A stretch of 8,328 bases of DNA from positions 1 to 8,328 of the forward strand of contig MNXO01000164.1 of assembly GCA_001872995.1 (NCBI GenBank), given 5' to 3'. The notes below the pieces were generated by a model. That model was not told where the DNA came from. It saw nothing but the letters and a program-made list of their open reading frames with translations, and searched no databases. Source of the stretch: Bacteroidetes bacterium CG2_30_32_10. Lineage in GTDB: Bacteria > Bacteroidota > Bacteroidia > Bacteroidales > CG2-30-32-10. Numbering within the stretch: position 1 is the stretch's first letter; every line of letters begins with the position of its first letter. This document shows positions 1 to 5,634 of this stretch, piece after piece. A program made the translations under genes and the position numbers.

Positions 1-32
1 ACGAGGAGAGGGCAAAATTAAACTTTATCCAT

Positions 33-72
33 CAGGGCGAAGGGAAAGATTTTTTCTTTCTCCTTTGTCTTG
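33..72 (+). other. Potential RNA hairpin upstream of the kinase operon
   Basis: Bases 33-49 can pair with 55-72 across a five-U loop (50-54). I count 17 base pairs including four G-U pairs, with one bulged base at 61. The inner six pairs are GAAAGA against TCTTTC. Because G-U pairs are needed, the fold is better on the + strand transcript than on the - strand. No run of T follows, so it is not a normal intrinsic terminator. It could be part of the 3' end of a gene left of the window, a small RNA, or a chance purine/pyrimidine pairing. The window edge prevents a decision. Confidence 0.35.
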
Positions 73-140
73 AAAAATATTAATAAATTGTTTTCCTCGT
101 TAAAAGTTGCATTAATTACTTGAATTTAGGTTTCAAAAAA

Positions 141-217
141 CCATAGATTCACAAATATGTTATTTTATTTATTACAACTTCGTTGAATTGAATGAATTAA
201 AATCTGTGAATCTGTGG
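141..217. repeat. Imperfect 16-nt inverted repeat, right arm made of two AATCTGTG units
   Basis: The left arm, 141-156, reads CCATAGATTCACAAAT. The reverse complement of the right arm, 202-217, reads CCACAGATTCACAGAT, so 14 of 16 positions agree, and one of the two differences would be a G-U pair in RNA. The arms are 45 nt apart. The right arm is built of two abutting copies of AATCTGTG (201-208 and 209-216). It ends 12 nt before a candidate -7 element for the downstream kinase gene. The pair could be a dispersed intergenic repeat, or an operator or hairpin controlling the operon. From memory, strings of this kind recur in intergenic DNA of several phyla, but I cannot verify that here. Confidence 0.5.
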
Positions 218-229
218 CTAATATTTGTT

Positions 230-237
230 TATTTTTG
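230..237 (+). promoter_or_regulatory. Candidate -7 promoter element for the kinase-regulator operon
   Basis: TATTTTTG fits the Bacteroidota -7 consensus TAnnTTTG exactly and sits 23 nt before the chosen ATG at 261, which implies a leader of only about 15-20 nt. No good TTTG lies about 20 nt upstream; the nearest candidates there are the CTGTG strings of the inverted repeat. The match is therefore half of a promoter, and in T-rich DNA it could arise by chance. Confidence 0.4.
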
Positions 238-260
238 ACTTTAAAATTAAAGGTGATGCC

Positions 261-1322
261 ATGACAATTTTGAGCAATAAAAAATCTTCTATTATTAAAT
301 TTATTTTAATTGTTTGCATAATAGTCAGCTTTTGTATTCCTTCTTATTATATTGTCCTCAACAAATTAAAAGGAACAGAACTAAATATGCCGGGCTTTAT
401 GTTAGGTGCTCTGTTTTCTTTTATTGTTACTGCTTGCATTGCTTCAGCCAATTTTACAGTTTTTGCTTTTGTTAAAAAAAAACTACCTTGGCAAAAAGAC
501 AACAAGAAGCGTATTATAATTGAGTTATTACTCACTTCTTTTAATGCAAGTGTTATAATTGTATTGATAATATTGGTTTTTAACTATTTTTTTGAAAATA
601 CACATACTTGTGATGTAGATTTCAGGGTAAATATTTTCGAAAACATCATCATTGCAAATATTGTAAACCTTATTGTGATGTCCATTCTCGAAGGTATTTT
701 CATTTTTGAGCAATGGAAACAAAGCATACTCGAATCCGAAAAACTAATGAGAGAGAAAGCCGAATCGCAATATGCAGCATTGAAAAGTCAGATAAATCCA
801 CACTTTTTGTTCAACAGTTTAAATACACTTTCATCTCTTATAACCACTTCGCCCGATAAGGCGGTAGAATTTACCAACAGGTTTTCTAAAATATACCGTT
901 ATGTTTTGGATGTTAGCGAGAAAGTTTTGGTGGAATTGAAAGAAGAAATTCAATTTATCAATAATTACTGTTATTTGCAAAAGATTAGATTTAATGACAA
1001 CCTAATTATAGATATTAAAATAGAGGCTAAAGAATTGAATACATACGTACCTCCTTTATCCCTCCAGTTTTTGATTGAAAATGCCATTAAGCACAACGAA
1101 ATTTCTAATGAAAAACCTTTAACCATATCAGTGAGTTGCGATGTAGATTATTTGATAGTTAGAAATGTTTTACAAAATAAGATTTCAGTTGAACCTCAAT
1201 CGGGTATTGGCTTGAATAACCTAAAAGAACGCTACGCCCATTTCACTGACCTGAAGCCTGAATTTTATATTTCAGGTAAAGAATATATTGCTAAAATACC
1301 TTTATTAAAAGAAAATGAATAA
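261..1322 (+). CDS. Membrane sensor histidine kinase, LytS/YehU type (His_kinase family)
   Basis: This is probably the sensor of a two-component system, phosphorylating the regulator encoded next to it. The 353-residue protein has four hydrophobic segments at about 11-32, 43-70, 85-110 and 126-149, with no recognisable extracellular domain. A short charged coiled linker follows. The kinase core then starts with QINPHFLFNSLN (178-189), whose H181 is the expected phosphorylated histidine. The ATP-binding part shows PPLSLQFLIENAIKHN (264-279, N box) and GIGLNNLKERY (315-325, G box). I chose ATG 261; the open frame extends back to a TTG at 225, but a start there would put the candidate promoter inside the gene. 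AGGTGAT lies just upstream of the ATG. The stop codon overlaps the next ATG. The signal is unknown. Confidence 0.93.
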   Translation: MTILSNKKSSIIKFILIVCIIVSFCIPSYYIVLNKLKGTELNMPGFMLGALFSFIVTACIASANFTVFAFVKKKLPWQKDNKKRIIIELLLTSFNASVIIVLIILVFNYFFENTHTCDVDFRVNIFENIIIANIVNLIVMSILEGIFIFEQWKQSILESEKLMREKAESQYAALKSQINPHFLFNSLNTLSSLITTSPDKAVEFTNRFSKIYRYVLDVSEKVLVELKEEIQFINNYCYLQKIRFNDNLIIDIKIEAKELNTYVPPLSLQFLIENAIKHNEISNEKPLTISVSCDVDYLIVRNVLQNKISVEPQSGIGLNNLKERYAHFTDLKPEFYISGKEYIAKIPLLKENE

Positions 1323-2077
1323 TGATAAAAATTGTAATCATTGAAGATGAACGAATAGCTGCTGACTATTTAGAAAAGCTGCTGTTATCAATTGACAATA
1401 CTTTTCAAATTTTAAAAAAGATTGAATCGGTTCACGAATCGGTAAGTTGGTTGCAAAACAATTCTGTGGACTTGATATTTCTTGATATTCAACTTTCTGA
1501 TGGCATTTCTTTTAGCATATTTGAACAAATAGATATTAAAACTCCCATTATTTTTACTACTGCTTATGACCAGTATGCATTAAAAGCATTTAAAACCAAT
1601 AGTCTTGATTATTTGTTAAAACCTATAGACAAGCAAGAATTAGAGCAAAGCATTAAAAAATTTAAAGAACTCAGACATAGCAAGCAAAACGAAATTAATA
1701 TTAAGGAAATTGTACAACAATTAAAAAAACCGCTTGAATATCAAAGCAGATTTCTTATATACATTGGACAAAAAATTAAAACCATTAAAACTACAGATAT
1801 CGCCTATTTTTATGTAAGTGAGAAAGGCGTTTTTATTTGCACCCGAGACGATAAGCATTATACCATTGACTACACTATGGAAAAGCTCGAAGAAATGCTC
1901 GACCCTCTTTATTTTTTTAGAATAAATCGCCAGTTTATTATCCATATTGATGCCATCGAAAACATGTTTCCTTATTCTAAAAGCAGAATTAAAATAGAAC
2001 TTCGCCCTTCATCCAATATAGAGGCGATTGTAAGTTTTAGCAATGCCCATAATTTTAAGAAATGGTTGAATAGATAA
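1322..2077 (+). CDS. LytTR-family response regulator
   Basis: A cytoplasmic DNA-binding response regulator of 251 residues, the normal length for this class. The receiver domain spans about 1-118. It has the acidic pocket E8-D9, the phosphoacceptor D55 in LIFLDIQLSD, T79/T80 in IIFTTAY and K100 in DYLLKP. A linker of about 20 residues leads to a LytTR DNA-binding domain at about 141-251, recognised by FFRINRQFIIHIDAI (198-212) and the final NFKKWL. Its ATG shares one base with the kinase stop (TAATG), so the two are almost certainly co-translated and act as a pair. LytTR proteins bind pairs of short direct repeats, and I could not identify a certain target site in the window. The target genes are unknown. 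All key receiver residues are present, so phosphorylation control should be intact. Confidence 0.95.
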   Translation: MIKIVIIEDERIAADYLEKLLLSIDNTFQILKKIESVHESVSWLQNNSVDLIFLDIQLSDGISFSIFEQIDIKTPIIFTTAYDQYALKAFKTNSLDYLLKPIDKQELEQSIKKFKELRHSKQNEINIKEIVQQLKKPLEYQSRFLIYIGQKIKTIKTTDIAYFYVSEKGVFICTRDDKHYTIDYTMEKLEEMLDPLYFFRINRQFIIHIDAIENMFPYSKSRIKIELRPSSNIEAIVSFSNAHNFKKWLNR

Positions 2078-2121
2078 GGATTAGTAGATAGTAGTTTGTT
2101 ACTTCCTGAAATAACTTGACA

Positions 2122-2156
2122 GAATTACAAAATATTTGTTGAATAGATTTACAAAA
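2122..2156 (+). repeat. Short direct repeat, 11 nt at a 24-nt period
   Basis: GAATTACAAAA (2122-2132) and GATTTACAAAA (2146-2156) agree at 10 of 11 positions with a 24-nt period. They lie just after the LytTR regulator gene. Paired direct repeats are the general form of LytTR binding sites, but those usually have a period nearer 21, and the sequence does not match a motif I know. Chance is quite possible in this AT-rich gap. Confidence 0.25.
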
Positions 2157-2177
2157 ACCAATAGTAAATCTTTATTT
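2145..2177 (+). terminator. Weak possible terminator after the regulator gene
   Basis: AGATTTAC (2145-2152) pairs with GTAAATCT (2164-2171) around an 11-nt loop and is followed by a T-rich stretch, TTTATTT. The 8-bp stem has only two G-C pairs and the loop is long, so termination would be inefficient. Its place, 67 nt after the regulator stop and before the thrS promoter, is where a terminator would be expected. The rest of the gap 2078-2356 holds the direct repeat overlapping this stem, two small AT-rich dyads and the thrS promoter, but no gene. Confidence 0.35.
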
Positions 2178-2260
2178 CCATTACAATCTTTATGATATTG
2201 CGAGTTTGAAATGTTGTCCCTTTCTGAAATAATAAAAAAAAACAATTGATATAATCAAAA

Positions 2261-2283
2261 GTAATTAACGCTTAATTAATTAC
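2261..2283. promoter_or_regulatory. AT-rich dyad just upstream of the thrS promoter
   Basis: TAATTAA (2262-2268) and TTAATTA (2272-2278) form a perfect 7-bp dyad around CGC. GTAATTA (2261-2267) can alternatively pair with TAATTAC (2277-2283). The element ends 11 nt before the -33 box of thrS, where it could act as an operator or as an AT-rich upstream promoter element. A second dyad, TTGAT-ATA-ATCAA, lies at 2246-2258. Such palindromes are easy to find by chance in AT-rich DNA, so a function is only a suggestion. Confidence 0.25.
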
Positions 2284-2293
2284 TTATAAAATA

Positions 2294-2325
2294 TTTGATT
2301 ATTAAAAGATATAGTATTATCTTTG
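2294..2325 (+). promoter_or_regulatory. Bacteroidota-type promoter of the thrS cluster
   Basis: TTTG at 2294-2297 and TATCTTTG at 2318-2325 match both halves of the Bacteroidota housekeeping consensus (TTTG at -33, TAnnTTTG at -7) with a 20-nt spacer. Transcription should begin near 2331-2333, giving a leader of about 25 nt before the thrS ATG. That leaves no room for a T-box or for an E. coli-like tRNA-mimicking operator. No comparably complete promoter was seen in the short gaps inside the cluster, so this one probably drives thrS, infC, rpmI and rplT together. Confidence 0.78.
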
Positions 2326-2356
2326 CCCCCTTGTTAAAAAAGAATAAAAAGAAAAG

Positions 2357-4294
2357 ATGATTAATATAACACTCCCCGATAATTCGGTTAGAATATACCC
2401 AAAAGGCACCACCTCTCTTGAGGTTGCAAAAAGTATAAGCGAAGGTTTAGCACGAAATGTATTATCTGCCAAGGTAAATGGCGAAGTGTGGGACGCATTA
2501 CGACCCATCAACTCAGATGCGACAATAAAATTATTTACATGGGAAGATGCAGAAGGCAAAGCTACAATGTGGCACTCATCAGCCCATTTAATGGCAGAAG
2601 CTATTGAGTTTTTCTATCCAGGTGTTAAATTTGGCATTGGTCCTAATATAGAAAATGGCTTTTATTACGATATAGACTTTGTTGATTATACCATTTCTTC
2701 TGATGATTTTAAAAAGATAGAAACTAAAATGCTAGAAATAGCTCAAAAGAAAAATCAATTTATCAGAAAAGAGGTCAGCAAAACTGAAGCATTAGATTAT
2801 TTTACTAAGAAAAACGATACCTATAAATTAGAACTTATTTCTGATTTAGAAGATGGCACTATATCGCTATATGAATCTGGTAATTTTGTTGATTTGTGCC
2901 GTGGTCCTCACTTAGCGGATACAAGTTCCATAAAAGCAATTAAATTACTTAGTATTGCTGGCGCTTATTGGAGAGGCGACGAAAAAAGAAAACAATTAAC
3001 CCGAATATACGGCATTACATTTCCTAAACAAAAAGAATTAACCGAATATCTTGCGATGCTCGAAGAAGCTAAAAAAAGAGACCATCGCAAATTAGGTAAA
3101 GAATTAGAATTGTTTGCTTTTTCTCAAAAAGTTGGAATGGGATTGCCTTTATGGTTGCCAAAAGGAGCGGATTTAAGAATGCGATTAGAAGAATTTCTAA
3201 AGAAAGTTCAAAAAAAAGCAGGTTATTTGCAAGTAATGACACCACATATTGGTAACAAGGAATTGTATGTTACTTCCGGTCACTATGAAAAATATGGTAA
3301 AGATTCATTTCAACCTATCAAAACGCCTGAAGAAGGAGAAGAGTTCTTACTAAAACCAATGAATTGTCCTCATCATTGCGAAATATATAACATCAAACCA
3401 CATTCATATAAAGACCTTCCAATACGTTTAGCTGAATTTGGAACCGTTTATCGCTACGAACAAAGCGGCGAATTGCATGGTTTAACAAGAGTAAGAGGAT
3501 TTACCCAAGATGATGCACATATTTTCTGCCGCCCAGATCAGGTAAAAGAAGAGTTTTTGTCGGTAATAGATATTGTATTATATATTTTTAAAACTTTAGA
3601 TTTTAAAGATTTTGTTACCCAAATTTCATTAAGAGACCCCAATAATAAAGAAAAATATATAGGTTCGGACGAAAATTGGGAAAAAGCCGAAAATGCAATT
3701 AAAGAAGCAGCGACAGAAAAAGGACTTAAAACTGTAGTAGTAGAAGGTGAAGCAGCATTTTATGGACCTAAATTAGACTTTATTGTTAAAGATGCGATTG
3801 GCAGAAACTGGCAATTAGGAACTATTCAAGTTGATTATAATTTACCCGAACGATTTGAGTTGGAATACACTGGAAGCGATAATCAAAAACATCGTCCTGT
3901 AATGATACATAGAGCACCGTTTGGTTCTATGGAAAGATTTGTTGCTGTATTGTTAGAACATTGTGCAGGAAAGTTTCCACTATGGCTCACGCCCGTTCAG
4001 GCTATTTTACTACCAATCAGTGAAAAATATATGGAATATTCAAAAAAAGTTTTACATTTGCTAAATATTTCAGATATTCGCACCGAAATTGACGAAAGGA
4101 ATGAAAAAACTGGCAAAAAGATTCGAGATGCTGAGTTACAAAGGATTCCATATATGATTATTTTAGGCGAAAAAGAAGAAGCAGAAGGGAATATTTCAAT
4201 TAGAAAACAAGGAGAAGGTGATTTAGGAACATTTACAATTGAAGAATTTGTAAAAATGATTAATATAGAAGTAAATAATTTAATTGAATTTTAA
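2357..4294 (+). CDS. thrS: Threonine--tRNA ligase (ThrRS)
   Basis: This cytoplasmic class II synthetase charges tRNA-Thr with threonine using ATP and removes mischarged serine. At 645 residues it has the full bacterial length. In order it shows a TGS domain (about 1-61), the editing domain with zinc-type motifs HSSAH (H73, H77) and CRGPH (C181, H185), and the catalytic core (about 245-540). The expected catalytic zinc ligands are C337 in MNCPHH, H388 in DDAHIF and H518 in MIHRAP. Class II motif 2 is around VYRYEQSGELHGLTRVRGF, and motif 3 has GSMER (R527). The C-terminal anticodon-binding domain is about 545-645. ATG 2357 gives the complete TGS domain and follows an A-rich stretch with no Shine-Dalgarno. 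The gene heads the conserved thrS-infC-rpmI-rplT cluster, 35 nt before infC. No key residue is missing. Confidence 0.98.
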   Translation: MINITLPDNSVRIYPKGTTSLEVAKSISEGLARNVLSAKVNGEVWDALRPINSDATIKLFTWEDAEGKATMWHSSAHLMAEAIEFFYPGVKFGIGPNIENGFYYDIDFVDYTISSDDFKKIETKMLEIAQKKNQFIRKEVSKTEALDYFTKKNDTYKLELISDLEDGTISLYESGNFVDLCRGPHLADTSSIKAIKLLSIAGAYWRGDEKRKQLTRIYGITFPKQKELTEYLAMLEEAKKRDHRKLGKELELFAFSQKVGMGLPLWLPKGADLRMRLEEFLKKVQKKAGYLQVMTPHIGNKELYVTSGHYEKYGKDSFQPIKTPEEGEEFLLKPMNCPHHCEIYNIKPHSYKDLPIRLAEFGTVYRYEQSGELHGLTRVRGFTQDDAHIFCRPDQVKEEFLSVIDIVLYIFKTLDFKDFVTQISLRDPNNKEKYIGSDENWEKAENAIKEAATEKGLKTVVVEGEAAFYGPKLDFIVKDAIGRNWQLGTIQVDYNLPERFELEYTGSDNQKHRPVMIHRAPFGSMERFVAVLLEHCAGKFPLWLTPVQAILLPISEKYMEYSKKVLHLLNISDIRTEIDERNEKTGKKIRDAELQRIPYMIILGEKEEAEGNISIRKQGEGDLGTFTIEEFVKMINIEVNNLIEF

Positions 4295-4318
4295 ATAACC
4301 CTATTATTAACTAAAAGT

Positions 4319-4336
4319 ATGGAGGAAAAATTATAG
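4319..4336 (+). other. Five-codon ORF (MEEKL) overlapping the infC start
   Basis: ATG 4319 opens a reading frame, MEEKL, that ends at TAG 4334-4336. It lies in another frame from infC. Its first codons contain the infC ribosome-binding site, and its stop codon overlaps the ATA codon at 4333 in an ATAG arrangement, one codon after the ATT at 4330. It is the only ATG near the infC start. If ribosomes use it, initiation there would compete with infC or feed it by reinitiation. It has no ribosome-binding site of its own and may be a chance product of the purine-rich site. Confidence 0.25.
4321..4326 (+). promoter_or_regulatory. Shine-Dalgarno sequence of infC
   Basis: GGAGGA at 4321-4326 is a strong match to the anti-Shine-Dalgarno complement. 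Counted from the last G of GGAGG, four bases separate it from ATT 4330 and seven from ATA 4333. It decides the start of infC, because the frame contains no ATG, GTG or TTG before the conserved N-terminus. It stands out because the other genes here, with the partial exception of the kinase gene, have only A-rich upstream sequence. Confidence 0.82.
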
Positions 4337-4890
4337 CAACACCAATTCACACTCATTTCAGACGACCATTTGTTAAGAAAGAGGATCCGCATTTTATAAA
4401 TGAAAGAATAAAATCACCTGTAGTAAGGGTGGTTGGGGAAAATATCGAACAAGGAATATACCAAATTAAAGAAGCATTGCAAATTGCTACAGATTTAGGT
4501 CTCGATTTGGTTGAAATATCTCCAACAGCAAATCCACCAGTATGTAAAGTTGTTGATTATAAAAAGTTTCTCTACGAACAAAAAAAGAAACTCAAAGAAA
4601 TTAAATCAAACGCAGCAAAAGTTGTTCTAAAAGAAATTAGATTTGGACCAAATACAGATGACCATGATTTTAATTTTAAATTAAAACATGCGATTAAATT
4701 TCTGTCGGAAGGAGCAAAATTAAAAGTAGATGTTTTTTTCAAAGGAAGAACGATACTATACAAAGAACAAGGAGAAATCATCTTATTAAAATTTGCCCAA
4801 GAACTTGCTGATTATGGAAAAGTTGACCAATTGCCAAAATTAGAAGGAAAAAGAATGATAATGACCATTTCTCCTAAGAAAAAAACATAA
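4330..4890 (+). CDS. infC: Translation initiation factor IF-3, non-AUG start
   Basis: IF3 binds the 30S subunit, prevents premature 50S joining and checks the start codon and initiator tRNA. Started at ATT 4330, the protein has 186 residues. The N domain includes INERIKSPVVRVVGE (23-36) and the family signature region DLVEISPTANPPVCKVVDY (58-76). A lysine-rich linker helix follows at about 77-97. The C domain, about 98-186, runs from VVLKEIRFGP to the end and includes the conserved stretch LEGKRMIM. The first ATG/GTG/TTG codon in frame is GTG 4429, which would cut off the first 33 residues including INERI. ATT is the classical infC start in other bacteria, and ATA 4333 is the only nearby rival. 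The rare start is expected to give negative autoregulation, since IF3 discriminates against such codons. Confidence 0.95.
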   Translation: MIATPIHTHFRRPFVKKEDPHFINERIKSPVVRVVGENIEQGIYQIKEALQIATDLGLDLVEISPTANPPVCKVVDYKKFLYEQKKKLKEIKSNAAKVVLKEIRFGPNTDDHDFNFKLKHAIKFLSEGAKLKVDVFFKGRTILYKEQGEIILLKFAQELADYGKVDQLPKLEGKRMIMTISPKKKT

Positions 4891-4947
4891 AACATTTTAT
4901 TTTATACACTATAAATTATAAGTATTCACTGAATTAAATTGTTAGAA

Positions 4948-5142
4948 ATGCCGAAAATGAAAACAAAAGCTAGTGCCAAAAAAAGGTTTACCTTTACAGG
5001 TACTGGTAAAATTAAAAGAAAACATGCCTATAAAAGTCATATTTTGACTAAAAAAGAAACCAAAAGAAAACGTGCTTTAACCCACATTGGTTTAATTGAT
5101 AAGGCTGACGTGAAAAATGTAAGGCGTATGCTTTGCGTTTAG
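4948..5142 (+). CDS. rpmI: 50S ribosomal protein bL35
   Basis: A 64-residue, strongly basic protein of the large ribosomal subunit, beginning MPKMKTKASAKKRF and continuing with TGTGKIKRKHAYKSHIL, both typical of bL35. The length is normal for the family. I chose ATG 4948; the frame extends back to a TTG at 4939, but the MPKMKT start matches the family and leaves an A/T-rich upstream region without Shine-Dalgarno, as in the neighbours. It lies 57 nt after infC and 86 nt before rplT, in the usual infC-rpmI-rplT order, and is probably on the same transcript. I saw no promoter in the 57-nt gap. Confidence 0.96.
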   Translation: MPKMKTKASAKKRFTFTGTGKIKRKHAYKSHILTKKETKRKRALTHIGLIDKADVKNVRRMLCV

Positions 5143-5159
5143 TTAATTAAATAAATTAT

Positions 5160-5207
5160 TAACCTTGTTTCAAGCAAAAAAAGGGTCTTTTTAAATAAAG
5201 AACGCTT
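5160..5207 (+). promoter_or_regulatory. Possible weak promoter and small hairpins in the rplT leader
   Basis: The 86-nt gap before rplT is longer than needed for a simple ribosome-binding region. TAACCTTG at 5160-5167 matches TAnnTTTG at all but one fixed position, with a TTTG at 5132-5135, although the 24-nt spacer is long. Downstream, AAAAAG (5178-5183) can pair with CTTTTT (5187-5192), and AAGC (5172-5175) with GCTT (5204-5207). In other phyla L20 represses its own operon through leader structures, but nothing here resembles the known L20 leaders closely. The pairing is weak. Confidence 0.22.
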
Positions 5208-5228
5208 AAACAAAAAAAATGAATTAAA

Positions 5229-5573
5229 ATGCCAAGATCAGTAAATGTAGTAGCTGCGCATCGCAGAAGGAAAAAACTTCTAAGTAAAACCAAAGGATAC
5301 TTTGGTTCGAGAAAAAATGTATGGACTGTTGCCAAAAACACCTACGAAAAAGGACAACAATATGCCTACCGCGACAGAAGAGCTAAAAAAAGAAGCTTTA
5401 GAGGATTATGGATTATTAGAATAAACGCAGGTGTTCGCGAGTTTGGAATGTCATATTCTGAATTTATGGGAAAAATTCATGAAAAAAATATCAACATCAA
5501 CCGTAAGGTGCTTGCTGATTTAGCCATGAATAATCCTGAAGCTTTTAAAGCTATTGTGGAATCTGTAAAATAA
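5229..5573 (+). CDS. rplT: 50S ribosomal protein bL20
   Basis: A 114-residue basic protein that binds 23S rRNA early in large-subunit assembly. It begins MPRSVNVVAAHRRRKKLL and has KGYFGSRKNVW, YRDRRAKKRSFRGLWI and INAGVREFGMSYSEFM, all typical of bL20. The long N-terminal basic extension (about 1-58) is followed by the globular RNA-binding part. The length is close to the usual figure of just under 120. ATG 5229 is the natural start and has an A-rich upstream region. It is the last gene of the thrS cluster, ending 33 nt before the palindromic terminator. In several bacteria bL20 also represses its own operon at the RNA level, which I cannot confirm from this leader. Confidence 0.97.
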   Translation: MPRSVNVVAAHRRRKKLLSKTKGYFGSRKNVWTVAKNTYEKGQQYAYRDRRAKKRSFRGLWIIRINAGVREFGMSYSEFMGKIHEKNININRKVLADLAMNNPEAFKAIVESVK

Positions 5574-5606
5574 AACAATAGGTACAAACCTTTGTTTACC
5601 TTTATT

Positions 5607-5634
5607 AAAAAAACCCGAGTACTCGGGTTTTTTT
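5607..5634. terminator. Bidirectional intrinsic terminator between rplT and the MFS gene
   Basis: A perfect 28-nt palindrome: seven A, then CCCGAG, then its mirror image CTCGGG around a central TA, then seven T. As RNA it forms a G-C-rich stem with a small loop and a U7 tail on either strand. It ends the thrS-infC-rpmI-rplT transcript on the + strand and the transporter transcript on the - strand. The transporter's TAA stop (5633-5635) lies in its arm, so the two convergent genes share one terminator with almost no spare DNA. Confidence 0.93.

Noticed and set aside
1..83. Possible 3' end of a protein gene entering from the left (two + frames stay open to stops at about 73 and 83)
   Set aside because: Neither short peptide resembles a family I know, and open frames of this size occur by chance. 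It cannot be judged without upstream sequence.
225..260. Upstream TTG start for the kinase gene
   Set aside because: It would put the likely -7 element inside the gene and add 12 residues before the first natural ATG.
2078..2356. T-box or tRNA-mimicking leader for thrS
   Set aside because: No T-box sequence or specifier stem is seen, and the promoter position leaves only about 25 nt of leader.
4429..4890. infC starting at GTG 4429 (153 residues)
   Set aside because: It drops the conserved INERI region of IF3, and nothing like a start signal lies before it. ATT/ATA with GGAGGA is far better.
4939..4947. TTG start for rpmI
   Set aside because: bL35 proteins begin MPKMKT-like; ATG 4948 gives exactly this.
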